Shown here in pieces: positions 45,218-55,870 of a stretch of DNA of 64,000 bases (within the stretch, counting starts at the first letter, position 1; every line of letters starts with the position of its first letter). The stretch lies in the NCBI GenBank assembly GCA_007922195.1, contig ML682029.1, positions 3,040,636 to 3,104,635 of the forward strand, read 5' to 3'. The position numbers were made by a program, and so were the translations under genes. The stretch is from Podocnemis expansa (taxonomy: Eukaryota > Chordata > Testudines > Podocnemididae). The notes beneath the pieces are model-generated. The model was not told the DNA's origin. It saw nothing but the letters and a program-made list of their open reading frames with translations, and made no database searches.

Positions 45218-46536
45218 CAGGCGTTCTCAACTGCTGTGTTGCAACACAAAAGTGTGTCGCGGCACAGCGGCTGAGTGTCACCTGCAATCAGCCTGCCACC
45301 GAAAGCCCCCTTGTCCTGCTGCCGAGGAGCAGGAGCAGCTTTAGGCAATTGGGGGCCCTAGGCGAAGGCCCTTTATGAGGCCCCCACTGCCACCCTCACC
45401 GGGGCTCCGGTCCCCCCTGAAGCCCTAATTGCCCCCCCCAGAGCCATAACTCCCTGCTGCTGCCCCCTCCATGTCTCTGGCTCCCCCCACCATAGCCCAC
45501 CCCCCAGTGGCCCCGGCTTTCCCTTGCCCCCCGTCCGAGGGAAAGCGCCGGGGAGCCTGGCACTCACGGGGGGGAGTGGGGACCATGGAGCGATGCAGCC
45601 AGAGGCTGTGCCACCCTCCTGCCCACCCAGCCTCTCTGCAATGGGGGGGCAGGAGCACTCCCAGCCTACTCCCAATTGGCCGTGCCCCCCCAGGGGGAGG
45701 GAGAAGATCGGCCGGCGCGGATCTGCGGCTTGCAAGGGCAGGGCCCCGGAGCATCCCACTTCGAAGAGTTCAGGCCACTTCGCTCCCGGCCACCCCAGGG
45801 CTGAACGGGTCCGATCCAGGGCCTGGGGGCAAGGCAGCCTCTATTCAGGCCTGGGCGGCTGGGGGAAAAGTGGCCTGAGCTCTTCGGAGTGGGTCTCGCT
45901 AGGACCCTGCACCCGCAAGCTGCAGCCCTGTGCCGACCGCTCTCCTCCCTCCCCTTTGGGGGGCACGGCCGGCGGGGGGTAGGAGGAGAGCGCTGCTCTG
46001 CCCCCCCTGCAGAGAGGCCTGGCAGGCAGGTGGGGGGTGCAGCTTCTGGCCCCGGGGGTCTGCGACCACCCACTCCTCCACCACCCCGCGAGTGCTTGGT
46101 TAAGCAAAGCAGGCGACCGCTAGAGGGCCCCTTACTGCTCGGGGCCCTAAGCTGCCACTTGCTTCGCCCACCCCAAAAACTGCCTCTGCCGAGGAGAGCT
46201 GTGGCAGCAGGTCGAAGTCTTTCTGTTGGCCCTTTAAGAGCTGCCGCTGAATGCTTGAGCCATCACCGAACATAATTCGGTCCTCTCTGCTTCGTGGCCA
46301 CTGCTGCCCACGCCTCCCACCACCGAAACTGTCGGCTGAGGCAGAAATTCTTTGACAATGGTGGATTCTCTAACTTCATCCGCCACCAAAACTGCTGGCG
46401 CCAAGGAGGAACTTCAGCAGCGGAGGAAACCTTGGCAGTAGCGGGTTCTGTAAGCGAGGGGCATCAGTTTGGTGCACATGGCTGGGAACCCTCCCAGCCA
46501 TGTTATGAGGCAGGCTGAAGGTGTTAAGAACTCCTA
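45218..46536. mobile_element. outer hAT element containing a second hAT
   Basis: Starts CAGGCGTTCTCAACTG and ends GTTAAGAACTCCTA, inverted ends of the GTTCTCAAC type. TSD TTCTATGC (45210-45217) and CTCTATGC (46537-46544), 7 of 8. About 1.3 kb including the 859-bp inner element. Confidence 0.82.
45330..46188. mobile_element. inner hAT element, GC-rich, 859 bp
   Basis: Starts CAGGAGCAGCTTTAGG and ends CCAAAAACTGCCTCTG. Reversed, the end reads CAGAGGCAGTTTTTGG, so the ends are inverted repeats. Exact TSD CCGAGGAG (45322-45329, 46189-46196). The interior is very GC-rich, giving long spurious open frames in all directions. It lies inside the element at 45218-46536. Confidence 0.88.
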
Positions 46537-46544
46537 CTCTATGC

Positions 46545-47119
46545 ACACAGGGCAAAAAATACTTCCCAAGGAGTGGTTTTAGATTATCCAGTGACGCACA
46601 CAGGGAAAATCCAGAGGAAAGGCCTTGAGAGACAGCCTATTCTATGTCACGCCAGTGTGCTCATCCAAGTCCTGGCGGATTTAAAGATGCAAGATACAGA
46701 AAACAAAGGGTAGCCGTTATACAGCTGCATAAACCACATTTGTAGGCAGTGCTGATTTCTCTAAGAATACAAGTAGAGATGAAGAGGATGGCTGCAGAGG
46801 AACTGGAGGATGGAGCCTGGTTTCATGGAATAATCACTGAAATAAAACACAAGGTGGCAACGTGAGTGGCAGCTGTGAAATGAAATTTGCATACCGAAGG
46901 AAAGCATAAAGCTGGAGTGGGTGGGGATGCAATCCCAAAACTCAGGTCCACTTTCCTGATGATGGCATGGGATCCTCTCACTGAGGATCCCTGATGGGGA
47001 CCTCACTTATTTGGGAGTCACAGGTAATAATAATGTTATTAGAAATATAGTTTGTTGGGTTTGTGATGACTGGGAGAGCCTCGTAGTGACTTACCTGCAA
47101 GGTACAAAGGTTGCAGACC
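46545..47119. other. unassigned intergenic sequence
   Basis: No gene or repeat recognised. Confidence 0.4.
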
Positions 47120-47515
47120 TCTCAAGACATCTAGACAGACTTATTTAGTCCTGGGAAGGATCCAGTGGTTGTGGTACATGTGGGTACCAGTGACATTGGG
47201 AAGGATAGGAGAGACATCCTGCAGACCAAATTTAGACTGCCAAATAGGAGATTAAAACCCTGGCCCTCCATGGCAGCATTCTCTGAAATAGTTCCCGTTC
47301 CACATGCAGGGACAGTTAGACAGGCAAAATTGCAGGGTTTCAATGCATGGATGAGATGATGGTGTCATGAGGAGGGGTTTACATTTGTTAGGAACTGCAG
47401 AAGCTTTTGGGAATGTGGAAACCTACACAGGAAGGATGGACTCCACCTAAACCAAACCGGAACCAGACTGATGGCACATAAAATTAAAAAGGTTGTAGAG
47501 CAGTTTTTAAACTAA
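47120..47515 (+). pseudogene. CR1 ORF1 esterase (SGNH) C-terminus
   Basis: The frame from 47165 reads VVVHVGTSDIG, then FSEIVPVPHAG, and continues after one in-frame TGA (47357-47359) through CRSFWE and DGLHLNQTGTRLMAHKI to a natural TAA at 47513-47515. This is the SGNH-esterase domain of CR1 ORF1. Block V Asp and His (DGLH) are kept, but the block III Asn is Ser. The TGA falls where CR1 normally has Arg, so it probably arose by a CGA-to-TGA transition. Otherwise the frame is open. Confidence 0.85.
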
Positions 47516-48427
47516 AGGCTGGGGGAAAGCCAACAGGCGTGGATGTGTATGTGGTTCAGACTGAGACATCCCTTACAGGAGATTCTTTACAGTCCAGTAA
47601 GGAAGAGAGGATGGAAGAGGATAAAATATGGATGAGATCTGATAAGAAACAATCAGATGAAAAACAGTCCCATTCAATTACATCCCATAATGGCGGAGAG
47701 CTAAAAACGGACAATTTTTTGAAGCACTATTACAAATATTATATGTCTAAATACTAAGATGGTGAACCTGAGTGCCTAGTATTGATTGAGGATATGGATA
47801 TTATAGACATCACAGGAATCTGGTGGAATGATCATCAGTGAGACACAGTTGAACCAGGTTACAAAATATATTGGAAGGACAGACTAGAGTGTACTGGTTG
47901 GGAATGTCTCTGTATGTGAAAGAGAGCATAGAGTTAAATAAAATAAAAATTTTAAATGAACCAAATAGTGCCAGAGAATCTCTATGGATGGTAATTCCAC
48001 GGCTGAATAATAAAAATATAGCAGTAGGGATATGGTGTTACTGCCGGCCACCTGATCAGGATGGTGATAGTGACTGTGAATGCTCAGGGAGATTACAGCG
48101 GCTATAAAAATAACACTCAATAATAATGGGGGATTTCAACTATCCCTGTGTTGGCTGGGGACATGTCACCTTTGGACGAGAGGCAGAGATAAAGTTTCTT
48201 GACTCCTGAAATGTGTTCTGGGAGCAGCTAGTCCTGGAAGCCACAAGAAGAGAGCAAATTCTTGGTTTACTCCTCAGTGGAGCACAGGATCTGGTCCAAG
48301 ACATGAATAGAGGGGAATTACCTGGTCATAGTGACAATAACATAATAAAATTTAACATCCCAGTGCTTGCCAACGGGAATCAAAGCAGCCCCCCACATAG
48401 TGTTTGATTTCAGAACCTCGCATGTTG
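47516..48427 (+). mobile_element. CR1 ORF1-ORF2 spacer and ORF2 endonuclease (copy 1)
   Basis: ORF2 endonuclease text: Asp-Ile-Thr-Gly-Ile-Trp-Trp-Asn near 47805, Leu-Tyr-Val-Lys-Glu near 47910, MGDFNYP at about 48125-48145 (the Asp and Asn of the APE-type nuclease) and SDNNIIKF near 48330. Stops and frameshifts interrupt it. Confidence 0.8.
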
Positions 48428-48433
48428 ACAAGT

Positions 48434-48573
48434 TCCAAGAGGGCAGCCGTGTTAGTCTAGTTCAGCAAAACAAACAAGGAGTCCTGTGGCACTTTTAAAG
48501 ATTAACAAATTTATTTATCTCATGAGTTTTCATGGGAGAAAATCCCACTTTGTCAAATGCTTTAAAGGAGCCA
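48434..48573 (-). mobile_element. PLE 3' end inserted between CR1 pieces
   Basis: AGAGGGCAGCCGTGTTAG, GCAAAACAAACAAGGAGTCC, hairpin TGGGAGAAAATCCCA. Flanked by ACAAGT (48428-48433 and 48574-48579), a possible short TSD. The ribozyme core is TTGACAA and should be inactive. Confidence 0.75.
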
Positions 48574-48703
48574 ACAAGTGCAGAGATGTACATGGTTCAG
48601 ACAAAGCCATCCCTGAGGGGTGGACCTGTTGATGGAGATTCTCTATATCTTAATATAAAGAGGGGAGGACATACACTGATAAAGAACAGATGTTACTTGA
48701 TAG
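48574..48703 (+). mobile_element. CR1 ORF1-ORF2 spacer (copy 2), left piece
   Basis: GTACATGGTTCAGACAAAGC and GATGGAGATTCTCTATATC parallel 47548-47590 of copy 1. The CR1 sequence resumes at about 50283 (GGAACTAAAGAAATTC). Confidence 0.65.
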
Positions 48704-50282
48704 CTCTGTGTTCTTGGAGAATCAGGGCGTAGTATCCAGCCATTGAGACTCACCCGCTCCCATCACCTTCAGCCTTTGCTTGAACCAGAAATAATGAAAG
48801 GCAGTGGGAGACACACCGAAACCCCCTTTGAACAAGGGTGCTGGAATTAGGGCACTTCCACATGGAAGATGGGAGCCATTAGCACACTGAATGGACAGCA
48901 GAAACTTCATTTGTATCAAGGATGGAACAAGACTTAGCATAATAAATGGAGACCCAAGCTCCAAGGCAGCAGTTGCACTGAGCTCTGGGACTGGCAAAGC
49001 AGAAAAGCACTGCATGATGGGGGATCCCTGCTCCTGAGACAAAGGAACTCATGTTTGCACACACCCAGCCCAGCAGTTATCAGACCAATTCAGGTCAATA
49101 GATCTTCAATTGATATCCAACATGCTGCCTGATTGCACTGAAGTTCCCTCAGAGGAATGCTACCCATCACCGGGAATGAACAGCTCCTATTGTCCACCTA
49201 AACAAAACACCTCTGGTATACTCCCTTAAGTCATTATTTACCCCAAAACAACCCCAGCGTTCTGCTTTGAGTCATTGTTTCCCTACAAAAATCCCTACCC
49301 AAGTTCCACAGGAGAATTAGTTAGTTCTGAATCTGTTCTGATGCCTGATCTGTTGCCTGGACCTACAAGCTGCATCAGGTCCACCGGGACTTCACCTTCT
49401 CCTTGCTGATCATGGTGGAGGTTCTGCCTGTCTCCAGCACTCCAGATTTTAAGATGAACAGCGTGGTTGCTGGGTACCTTTGAGCTGCACTGAGTGGTGA
49501 GACAACGCATCCCCCCTTTGCTTCTCTCTTTTTTCCCCTCTTAGTCCAACTATAGCTCTCTAAATCTGATCTTTTGTAATCCACTTAGGCTAGCTTTCCC
49601 CAATGCTATAATTGTAACTGGGTAACATTGTAACTGTTTGATCACGTTTCTCTTTTTGTATGGTTATTAATATTGTAAATGTTGGGGCATTTTTCTTATT
49701 CATAAGTTTTATGTATCCGGCAATAAAGTAACTTTCCTAATCAAGATGATTGCCACACTTCCTCTGTGTTCTTGGCTTCCCTATGTTGCTTTGCAGCAAC
49801 GCTCCTTTTATATAGCCAAAGATCCCTGTGATGCCCAATTCCTTGTGAGGTTTGCTCATTAAGGGGTTACCAGCATGCTGAACCTGTGGTATATGAGGGC
49901 GACAGCTGAAAGTGCTGTTTTAACCCAGTCTGCTCAGACGCATACTCCAGTCTAGTCCGGTGTGGTACAGGAGCACATAAGGGTGGCAGCAGAGAAGCGC
50001 TGTGTAACCCGGCCTGCTGAGTTCAGGGACATATAAGGGGTCAGCTGAGAGTGCTGATAGACCCGGTCTGCTCAGTCGCACCTAGAAACCCAGTCTTGGG
50101 ATATTTAGGTCCTGCAAGGGTGGCTCCATTGAGAGGGATTTGCAAAAGGGAGTAGTAAGCTCCACATAGAAACACAAGTGACACAAACAGTACACTAACA
50201 GAATTGCAACCCCCCCTCCCCCAGGAAGTAACCCTAATAAATGAGCATGCTCCCAGTTGATGGGCAAAGTTGGTGACACAGA
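48704..50282. mobile_element. unclassified LTR-like insertion interrupting CR1
   Basis: A 1.58-kb block that CR1 copy 2 does not explain. AATAAA at about 49722 and TG/CA-like edges (TGTGTTCTT near 48707, GGTGACA near 50276) hint at a solo LTR of an endogenous retrovirus. No viral gene is present and no target duplication could be fixed. Three diverged units of about 70 bp (49886-50085) lie near its right end. Confidence 0.4.
49886..50085 (+). repeat. three-unit diverged minisatellite
   Basis: Units start near 49886, 49962 and 50025. Each contains ATAAGGG- or ATGAGGG-like text, CAGC-GA-AG-GCTG and ACCC(A/G)G(T/C)CTGCT. Confidence 0.65.
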
Positions 50283-51144
50283 CAGGAACTAAAGAAATTC
50301 AAATGAAAAAAAGACCCAGTCAGTTATATCAAAGGAAGTCAGGCAACTAAATATTGACAAATTGAATAAGCGTTTGTCTATAAATGCAAAAATTCTAAAT
50401 ATTAAGATGAGTGAACTTGAGTGGCTGATATTAAGTGAAGCTATTGATATCACAGAAAGTTGGTGGAATGATGCTACACAACAATATCAGGATACAAAAG
50501 ATATGGGGATGATGGAATAGGCCATGCTGGTGCAGGAGTGACACTATATGTGAAAGAAAGAAAAGTCAAAGACAGTAAAAATCTTAAATGAATCAACCTG
50601 TACCACAGACTGTCTCTGGATAGAAATGCCATGCTTGAATAACAAGAAGCATATCAGTAGGGACGTCCTACCTACCGCCTGACCAAGATGGTCGTGGTGG
50701 TTGTGAAATGCACAAGGAGATGAGAGAGACTACAAAACCAGAAAACCTACTAATAAAGGGGTGTTTCAACTACTGCCATAATGGCTAGACGCGTGTTACC
50801 TCGGAGCAAAATGAAGAAACAAAGTTTTTAGACAACATGGATCACTGTTTCTTAGAGCACCTAGTCCTAGAGTCTGGACCCTAAAAAGGGTGGGGTAATT
50901 CGTGATTTAGTCCTAAAATGAGCACAGGAGCTGGTCCAAGAAGTGAATATAGCTGAACCGCTTGGTAACATGAACCAGAATGCAAATAAATTTAACATCC
51001 TTCTGGGGAGGGAAAATACCAGAGGAACCACCACAATAGCATGGAACGTCAAAAAGAGAAACTGCACAAAAATGAGGAAACTAACAAATAGATAATGAAA
51101 AGGAGTGGTCATAAAAGGCGTGGATTTAGGATCAAGGCCTAGCT

Positions 51145-51252
51145 TTGACAAAGCCCTGGCTGGGATGATTTAGTGGGGGTTGGTCCTGCTTTGAGCTGGG
51201 GGTTGGACAAGACACCTCCTGAGGCCCATTCCAGCCCTAATCTTTGTGTCTA
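51145..51252 (+). mobile_element. CR1 3' tail nested in CR1 copy 2
   Basis: TTTGACAAAGCCCTGGCTGG, GGGGGTTGGACAAGACACC and CCCATTCCAGCCCTAATCT lie inside the ORF2 coding part of copy 2, so this is a separate insertion. Confidence 0.75.
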
Positions 51253-51461
51253 TGAAGAGTGAAATGCAAGCTGCATAGAAACTTCTTAAAAACACCATAA
51301 CGGAAGCTCAAGTGAAATTTATACCCCAAATAAAACAAACAAAAATAGTAAGAAGGCCAAAAAATGCCACCATGGCTCAACAACAGAGTAAAAGAGGTAG
51401 TTAGAGACAAAACGACATCCTTTTAAAAATAGATATCAAATCTTAGTAAGGAAATATAAAG

Positions 51462-52013
51462 GGCTATGACTACACTAGGGGGCTATTTTAAGTCAACTTA
51501 ACAAGGTTGACTTTAAGTTGACCTTGTTAAGTCAACTTAGCAGTATGTCTACACTAGTAGATATACATGGGCCTGGGCTCGATCCCTGCCACCAGCTCTG
51601 GCCCAGGGCATGATTCAGTTTCAGGGCCCTGATCTGGCCCCAGAGGCCTATCTGGTTCCCAGCCGCTTGCCGGCCATGGCAGGAGTCAGGTTGGACTCCC
51701 AGCCCCGTGCCACTGGCGGCAGGAGCCAGCTCCCAGTTGCTTGCTGGTGCCGGCTGGGGCTGGATTGAGCCCCCAGAGTCAGATCGGGCCCCTGGAGCCC
51801 GATTGGGACCTGGAGTAGAGCAGGGGGTGGGGCCCAGGGCTTCGTGCCCTGTAAAGTCGACTTAAAAGCTTAAGTTAACTTGTAGGACAGGTTTTGTCAA
51901 GTCGAGTGAAGCATGTGCTTAAGTCTACTTAACAAATTCTAAATTTGACCCCGGAGTTGCTTAAGTCGACTTAAGGCAGGTTAAGTCAGCTTAAGCTTCC
52001 AGTATAGACATAA
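51462..52013. mobile_element. TATG-end palindromic MITE, copy 2, inside CR1
   Basis: Starts GGCTATGACTACACT and ends AGTATAGACATAACC (reversed GGTTATGTCTATACT). The outer parts are rich in TTAAGTCGACTTAA and related palindromes, the centre is GC-rich. It splits CR1 ORF2 between KYK and the following Gln-Ala-Gly-Gln-Lys region. Confidence 0.75.
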
Positions 52014-53265
52014 CCTAGGAGCATAAACCCTGTCAAGCAAGTGTATACATACAATGAGGCAGGCCAAAAAGGAATTTGATGAGCAACTTGCAAAAGATTC
52101 AAAAATGGATGGCCAAATTGTGTCGAGGTACATTGGTAGTATGAAGCCTGTCAAGTAGCCAATGGGGCCATTGGACAATCAAGCTGTTAAAGGAGCATTC
52201 AAGGAAGACCAGGCCATTGTGGAGAAGCTACATGACTTCTTTGTGTGTGTCTATAAGGATGGGAGGGAGATTAGCCATTCTTTTTAGATGACAAATCTGA
52301 GGGAAAGGCCCAGCCTGAGGTGTCAATAGAGGAGGTTTAGGAACAAATTGATAAATGAAACAGTAATAAGCCATTAGGACAAGATGAGATTCACTGAAGA
52401 GTTCTGAAGGAACTCAAATATGTAACTACAGGTCTACGAACTGTGATATGCAACCTATCATTTAAATCAGTCTCTGTACCACATGACTGGACGACAGCTA
52501 ATGAGATGCTGATTTCTTAAAAAAGGCTCCACAGGAGATCCTGGCAATTATAGGGTGGAAAGCCTGACTTTAGTACCAGGCAAATTTGTTGAAACTATAA
52601 TAAAGAAGTGAATTGTCTGGCACATAATTGAACATGATATGTTGAGCAATAGTTAACAATTTATGGAAAGAGAAATCACGCCTCACCAATCTATTAGGAT
52701 TCTTTGTGGGTGTCAACAACCATGTGTCCAGTGGTGATCCAGTTGATATAATAGACTTGGATTTTCAGAAAATCTTTGTCAAGGTCCATCACCAAAAGCT
52801 CTTCACAAAGTAGATATTGCTGGGATGGTCCTCTCATGGGTTAGTACCTAGTTAAAAGATGAGGGGAAAAGGGTACAAATATACCATCAGTTTTCAAAGT
52901 GGAGCGAGGCAAATAGTGGGGGTCCCCCAAAGCTCTGTACTGGGACCAGTGGTGATCAACATGCTCACAAATTATGATAGACCATGAAGTGGCAAAGTTT
53001 GCTGATGACACAAAATTGCTCAAGCTAAATAAGTACAAAGCTCACTACAAGGAGTTACAAAGGATCTCACAAGACTGGGCAACAAAATGGCATATAAAAT
53101 TCAATGTTGATACATGCAGATTAACACACACTGGAAAATACAAGCCCAACGATAAACACGAAGTGATGGGGTGTGTTTAAATTAGCTGTTACCATGCAAG
53201 AAAGAGCCATTGTGGAAAGTTGACTGAAAACATCTACTCAGTGAGCAAGGATGGTCAAAGAAGCA

Positions 53266-53700
53266 AACAGAGGCTTATTTCAAAATAACTTTTTTCCTGT
53301 CCATGCATGCGTTTTGTTATTTCGAATTAAGCATTTCTTTATTTTGAAATAATGAAGCACTATTTTGAATAATACAAATTGCTTTATTGCAAAATAGTGC
53401 TTAAATCAAAATTATTATTTCAAAATAAGCCATTCGAAGCTGCAGAATAGACTTATTTCAAAACAATGGCCCTATTCTTTTACCTGCCATCCCCTGTTTC
53501 GAATTAGAGAGTCTAGTGAAGACACTATTTTGAAAGAATAACTCCTACCTAATTTCAAACTAGAGTCTTCCCTATACTCCTAATCTGAAATAAGAAATTC
53601 AAAGTAGTAATAATTTAAAATAATTACTTTGAATTAAAATCCAAAGTAGTTATTTCAAAATAACTGTTTTGAATTAATTTTGTAAGTGTAGACATAGCCA
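53266..53700. mobile_element. TTTCAAAA/TTCGAA MITE, copy 3, inside CR1
   Basis: Ends GTGTAGACATAGCC at 53687-53700. The left end is degenerate (AGAGGCTTATTTCAAAATAA). The interior repeats TTATTTTGAAATAA variants as in the 43.3-kb copy. It interrupts CR1 ORF2 just after the RT domain. Confidence 0.7.
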
Positions 53701-54355
53701 CTGTTATATAAATCCATGGTACATGGACACCTTTAATACTGCATGCAGTTCAGGTCAGTCCATCAAAAAAGATATAGTAGAATTGGAAAAGGTACAGAGA
53801 AAGGCAACAAAAATGATGAGGGGCATAGAAAAGCTTCCATACAAGGAGAGATTTAAGGACGGGCACTGTTTAGCTTAGAAAAGAGAGGACTTTAGGAGGA
53901 TATGATCGAGGTTTGTAAAAGCCTGTAATGTCTGGGGAAAGTGAATAGGGAAGTGCGCTATGGGAAGCAGTAAATAGCAAGAACTGGGGTCACCCAATGA
54001 TATTAATGGGCAGCAGGTATTAAACAAGCCTAAAGTGATATTTCTTCATGCAATGCGCCATTATGCTCTGGAACATGTTGCCAGGGGATGTATCGCAGTG
54101 TTTGAAACAGAATTATATAAGTTCACAGAGATAGGTCCAATAGTGGCTACTAACAAGATGGTCAGGGCTGCAACCCCATGCACTGGGTGTCCGTAAACCT
54201 CAGACTGCTAGAGACTGGATAACAGAGGATGGCGCATTCAATGAACGGCCCTCTTCTATTCACTCCCTCTGAAGCCTTTGGCCCCTGCCACTGTCAGAAA
54301 ACAGGATGCTGGGCTAGATTGACTATTGCTCTGACCCAGTCTGGCTCTTTTTAAA

Positions 54356-54973
54356 ATTCTTCCAGGGTAGCGTCATCCTCTGTTTTAGTGCAGCAGTCAA
54401 GAGCCTCCCTGATGGAGGTTTGGGGTGTTATGAGAATCACTAATGATGATCTTTAATACTTAATGCAGATTCTATTCACAGTGCCTGAAACACATTAGGA
54501 AAGGATTGAAGAGTTTTAATGCAAGCAGACATGCACAGTGGCTTCAAAAGACATAACTTCCCTGCAGTTTGCTGGGTAAGCAAAGAGGCCATGGGGCAGA
54601 CAATCCCTGAGGATGCTATGCACTGCCAGGGAAATAAAGCAATGGGTAGCCTGCTAATTGGGCTGTTGGGATCAGAAGATAAAGGGCTGGGAGATGCCGT
54701 GAGGGACCTCCCACTCCCTAAAAGCCAGTCCGAAGATGGCCCCTATGGCCAGAACATGGTAAGCGTTGCTTTTGAGAGGCTATCCCCGTAAGCATGGAGC
54801 CAGGACTGGGGAGGAGTGAAGGGGGAGTGAAAGTTTGCATTATGCCTCCCATTTTCCTCAAGGGTCAGGCCCTGTCTCAGTGCAAGGGCTGCCTGCTAGG
54901 CACAGTCTAGATGAGCCCAAAATTAGCAGTGATGTGGCCTTCTTCAGGAACGGCCTGTGCCAGAAAAAGGATG
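54356..54973. other. unassigned intergenic sequence
   Basis: No gene or repeat recognised. Confidence 0.4.
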
Positions 54974-54981
54974 GTTGGTGA

Positions 54982-55160
54982 CAGAGCCATAACGCTCTGT
55001 TTAGCCGCCTGGGGCGCAGTTCAACTGGAATGAGCCGCTTGCCATTAGTGGTACTTGGAGCCAGCACCATGAAACCCTCCCTTCAATAGAGAGGCTCCAT
55101 TGAGCTGCTCCAGCGTGCCTGGGACAAAGCCCCGTTGGCCCCGCCATAGTTACGGCTCTG
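54982..55160. mobile_element. 179-bp non-autonomous hAT element, copy B
   Basis: Starts CAGAGCCATAACGC and ends GTTACGGCTCTG. TSD GTTGGTGA (54974-54981) and GTTGATGA (55161-55168), 7 of 8. Same length and ends as the 23.7-kb element. Confidence 0.88.
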
Positions 55161-55318
55161 GTTGATGATGTTCGGGTGCAGAAGACGAAAACCACAGGCC
55201 TCCTTTCCCTTGTCCAGGATGAACTTTGGGTCTTTTGCAGACCGTATGCTGAGGCGGTGCCTGCTTCCTTTATTTGGCCCTCAGATCCACTAAATGAATT
55301 TGGAGTAGGGGCAGGCAA

Positions 55319-55870
55319 CATACAGAATCAAAGAGTTGGAAGGGATGTCATTAGGGCATCTAGTCCAACTCCTTGCTAAAAGCAGGACTAGTCTCACTAA
55401 ATCATCCCAGCCAGGGTACTGTCTAATCGGACCTTAAATATCTCCAAAGATGAGGATTCCACCACCTCCCTAGGTAGCCCATTCCAATGCTTTGCCACCC
55501 TCCTAGTGAGAAAGTTTTTCCTAATATCCAACCTCCGCCACCCCAGCTGTAACTTGAAACCATTGCTCCTTGTTCTGTCCTCTGTTACTACTGAGAACAG
55601 CCGAGCTCCATCCTCCTTGGAGCATCCCTTCGGGTAGTTGAAGGTTGCTACCAAATCCCCCCTCAGTCTTCTCTTCTGCAGGCTAAATAAGCCTAGTTCC
55701 TTCAGTCTCTCCTTAGAAGTCATGTGCCCCAGCCCCTTAATAATTTTTGTTGCCCTCCTCTGGACTTTTTCCAATTAGTCCACATCTTTTTTGTTATGGG
55801 ATGCCCAAAACTGGACACAGGATTCCAGATGTGGCCTCCTCACCAGTGCTGACTAGAGGGGAATAATCAC
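55319..55870 (-). mobile_element. CR1 LINE 3' end with open ORF2 C-terminus
   Basis: The 3' UTR begins at ACAGAATCAAAGAGTTGGAA. Minus-strand 55774-55397 is an uninterrupted 125-codon frame with [61 protein letters not shown] and EIFKVRLDS, the canonical CR1 ORF2 C-terminus. Upstream (55775-55870) the frame is broken. It is the best-preserved CR1 coding piece here. Confidence 0.9.

Larger units (their letters stand above)
50283..54355 (+). mobile_element. CR1 ORF2 copy 2: endonuclease, RT, C-terminus, 3' UTR
   Basis: Runs from the endonuclease (Ser-Trp-Trp-Asn-Asp at about 50458; decayed Gly-Cys-Phe-Asn-Tyr at 50757) through RT (Gln-Gly-Ser-type text near 52920; FADDTKLL with FADD at 52998-53009) to the C-terminus (Leu-Glu-Lys-Val-Gln-Arg-Lys-Ala-Thr-Lys-Met near 53785) and the 3' UTR ending near 54355 (GACCCAGTCTGGCTCTTT). 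Many stops. Interrupted by a CR1 tail and two MITEs, listed separately. Confidence 0.82.

Noticed and set aside
45373..46275. Overlapping open frames of 61-152 codons on both strands
   Set aside because: They come from the GC-rich interior of a hAT element. Composition is Pro/Gly/Arg-rich and frames overlap on both strands with no domain.
49886..50085. CRISPR-like array
   Set aside because: Only three diverged direct units without constant repeats or unique spacers, in vertebrate DNA.
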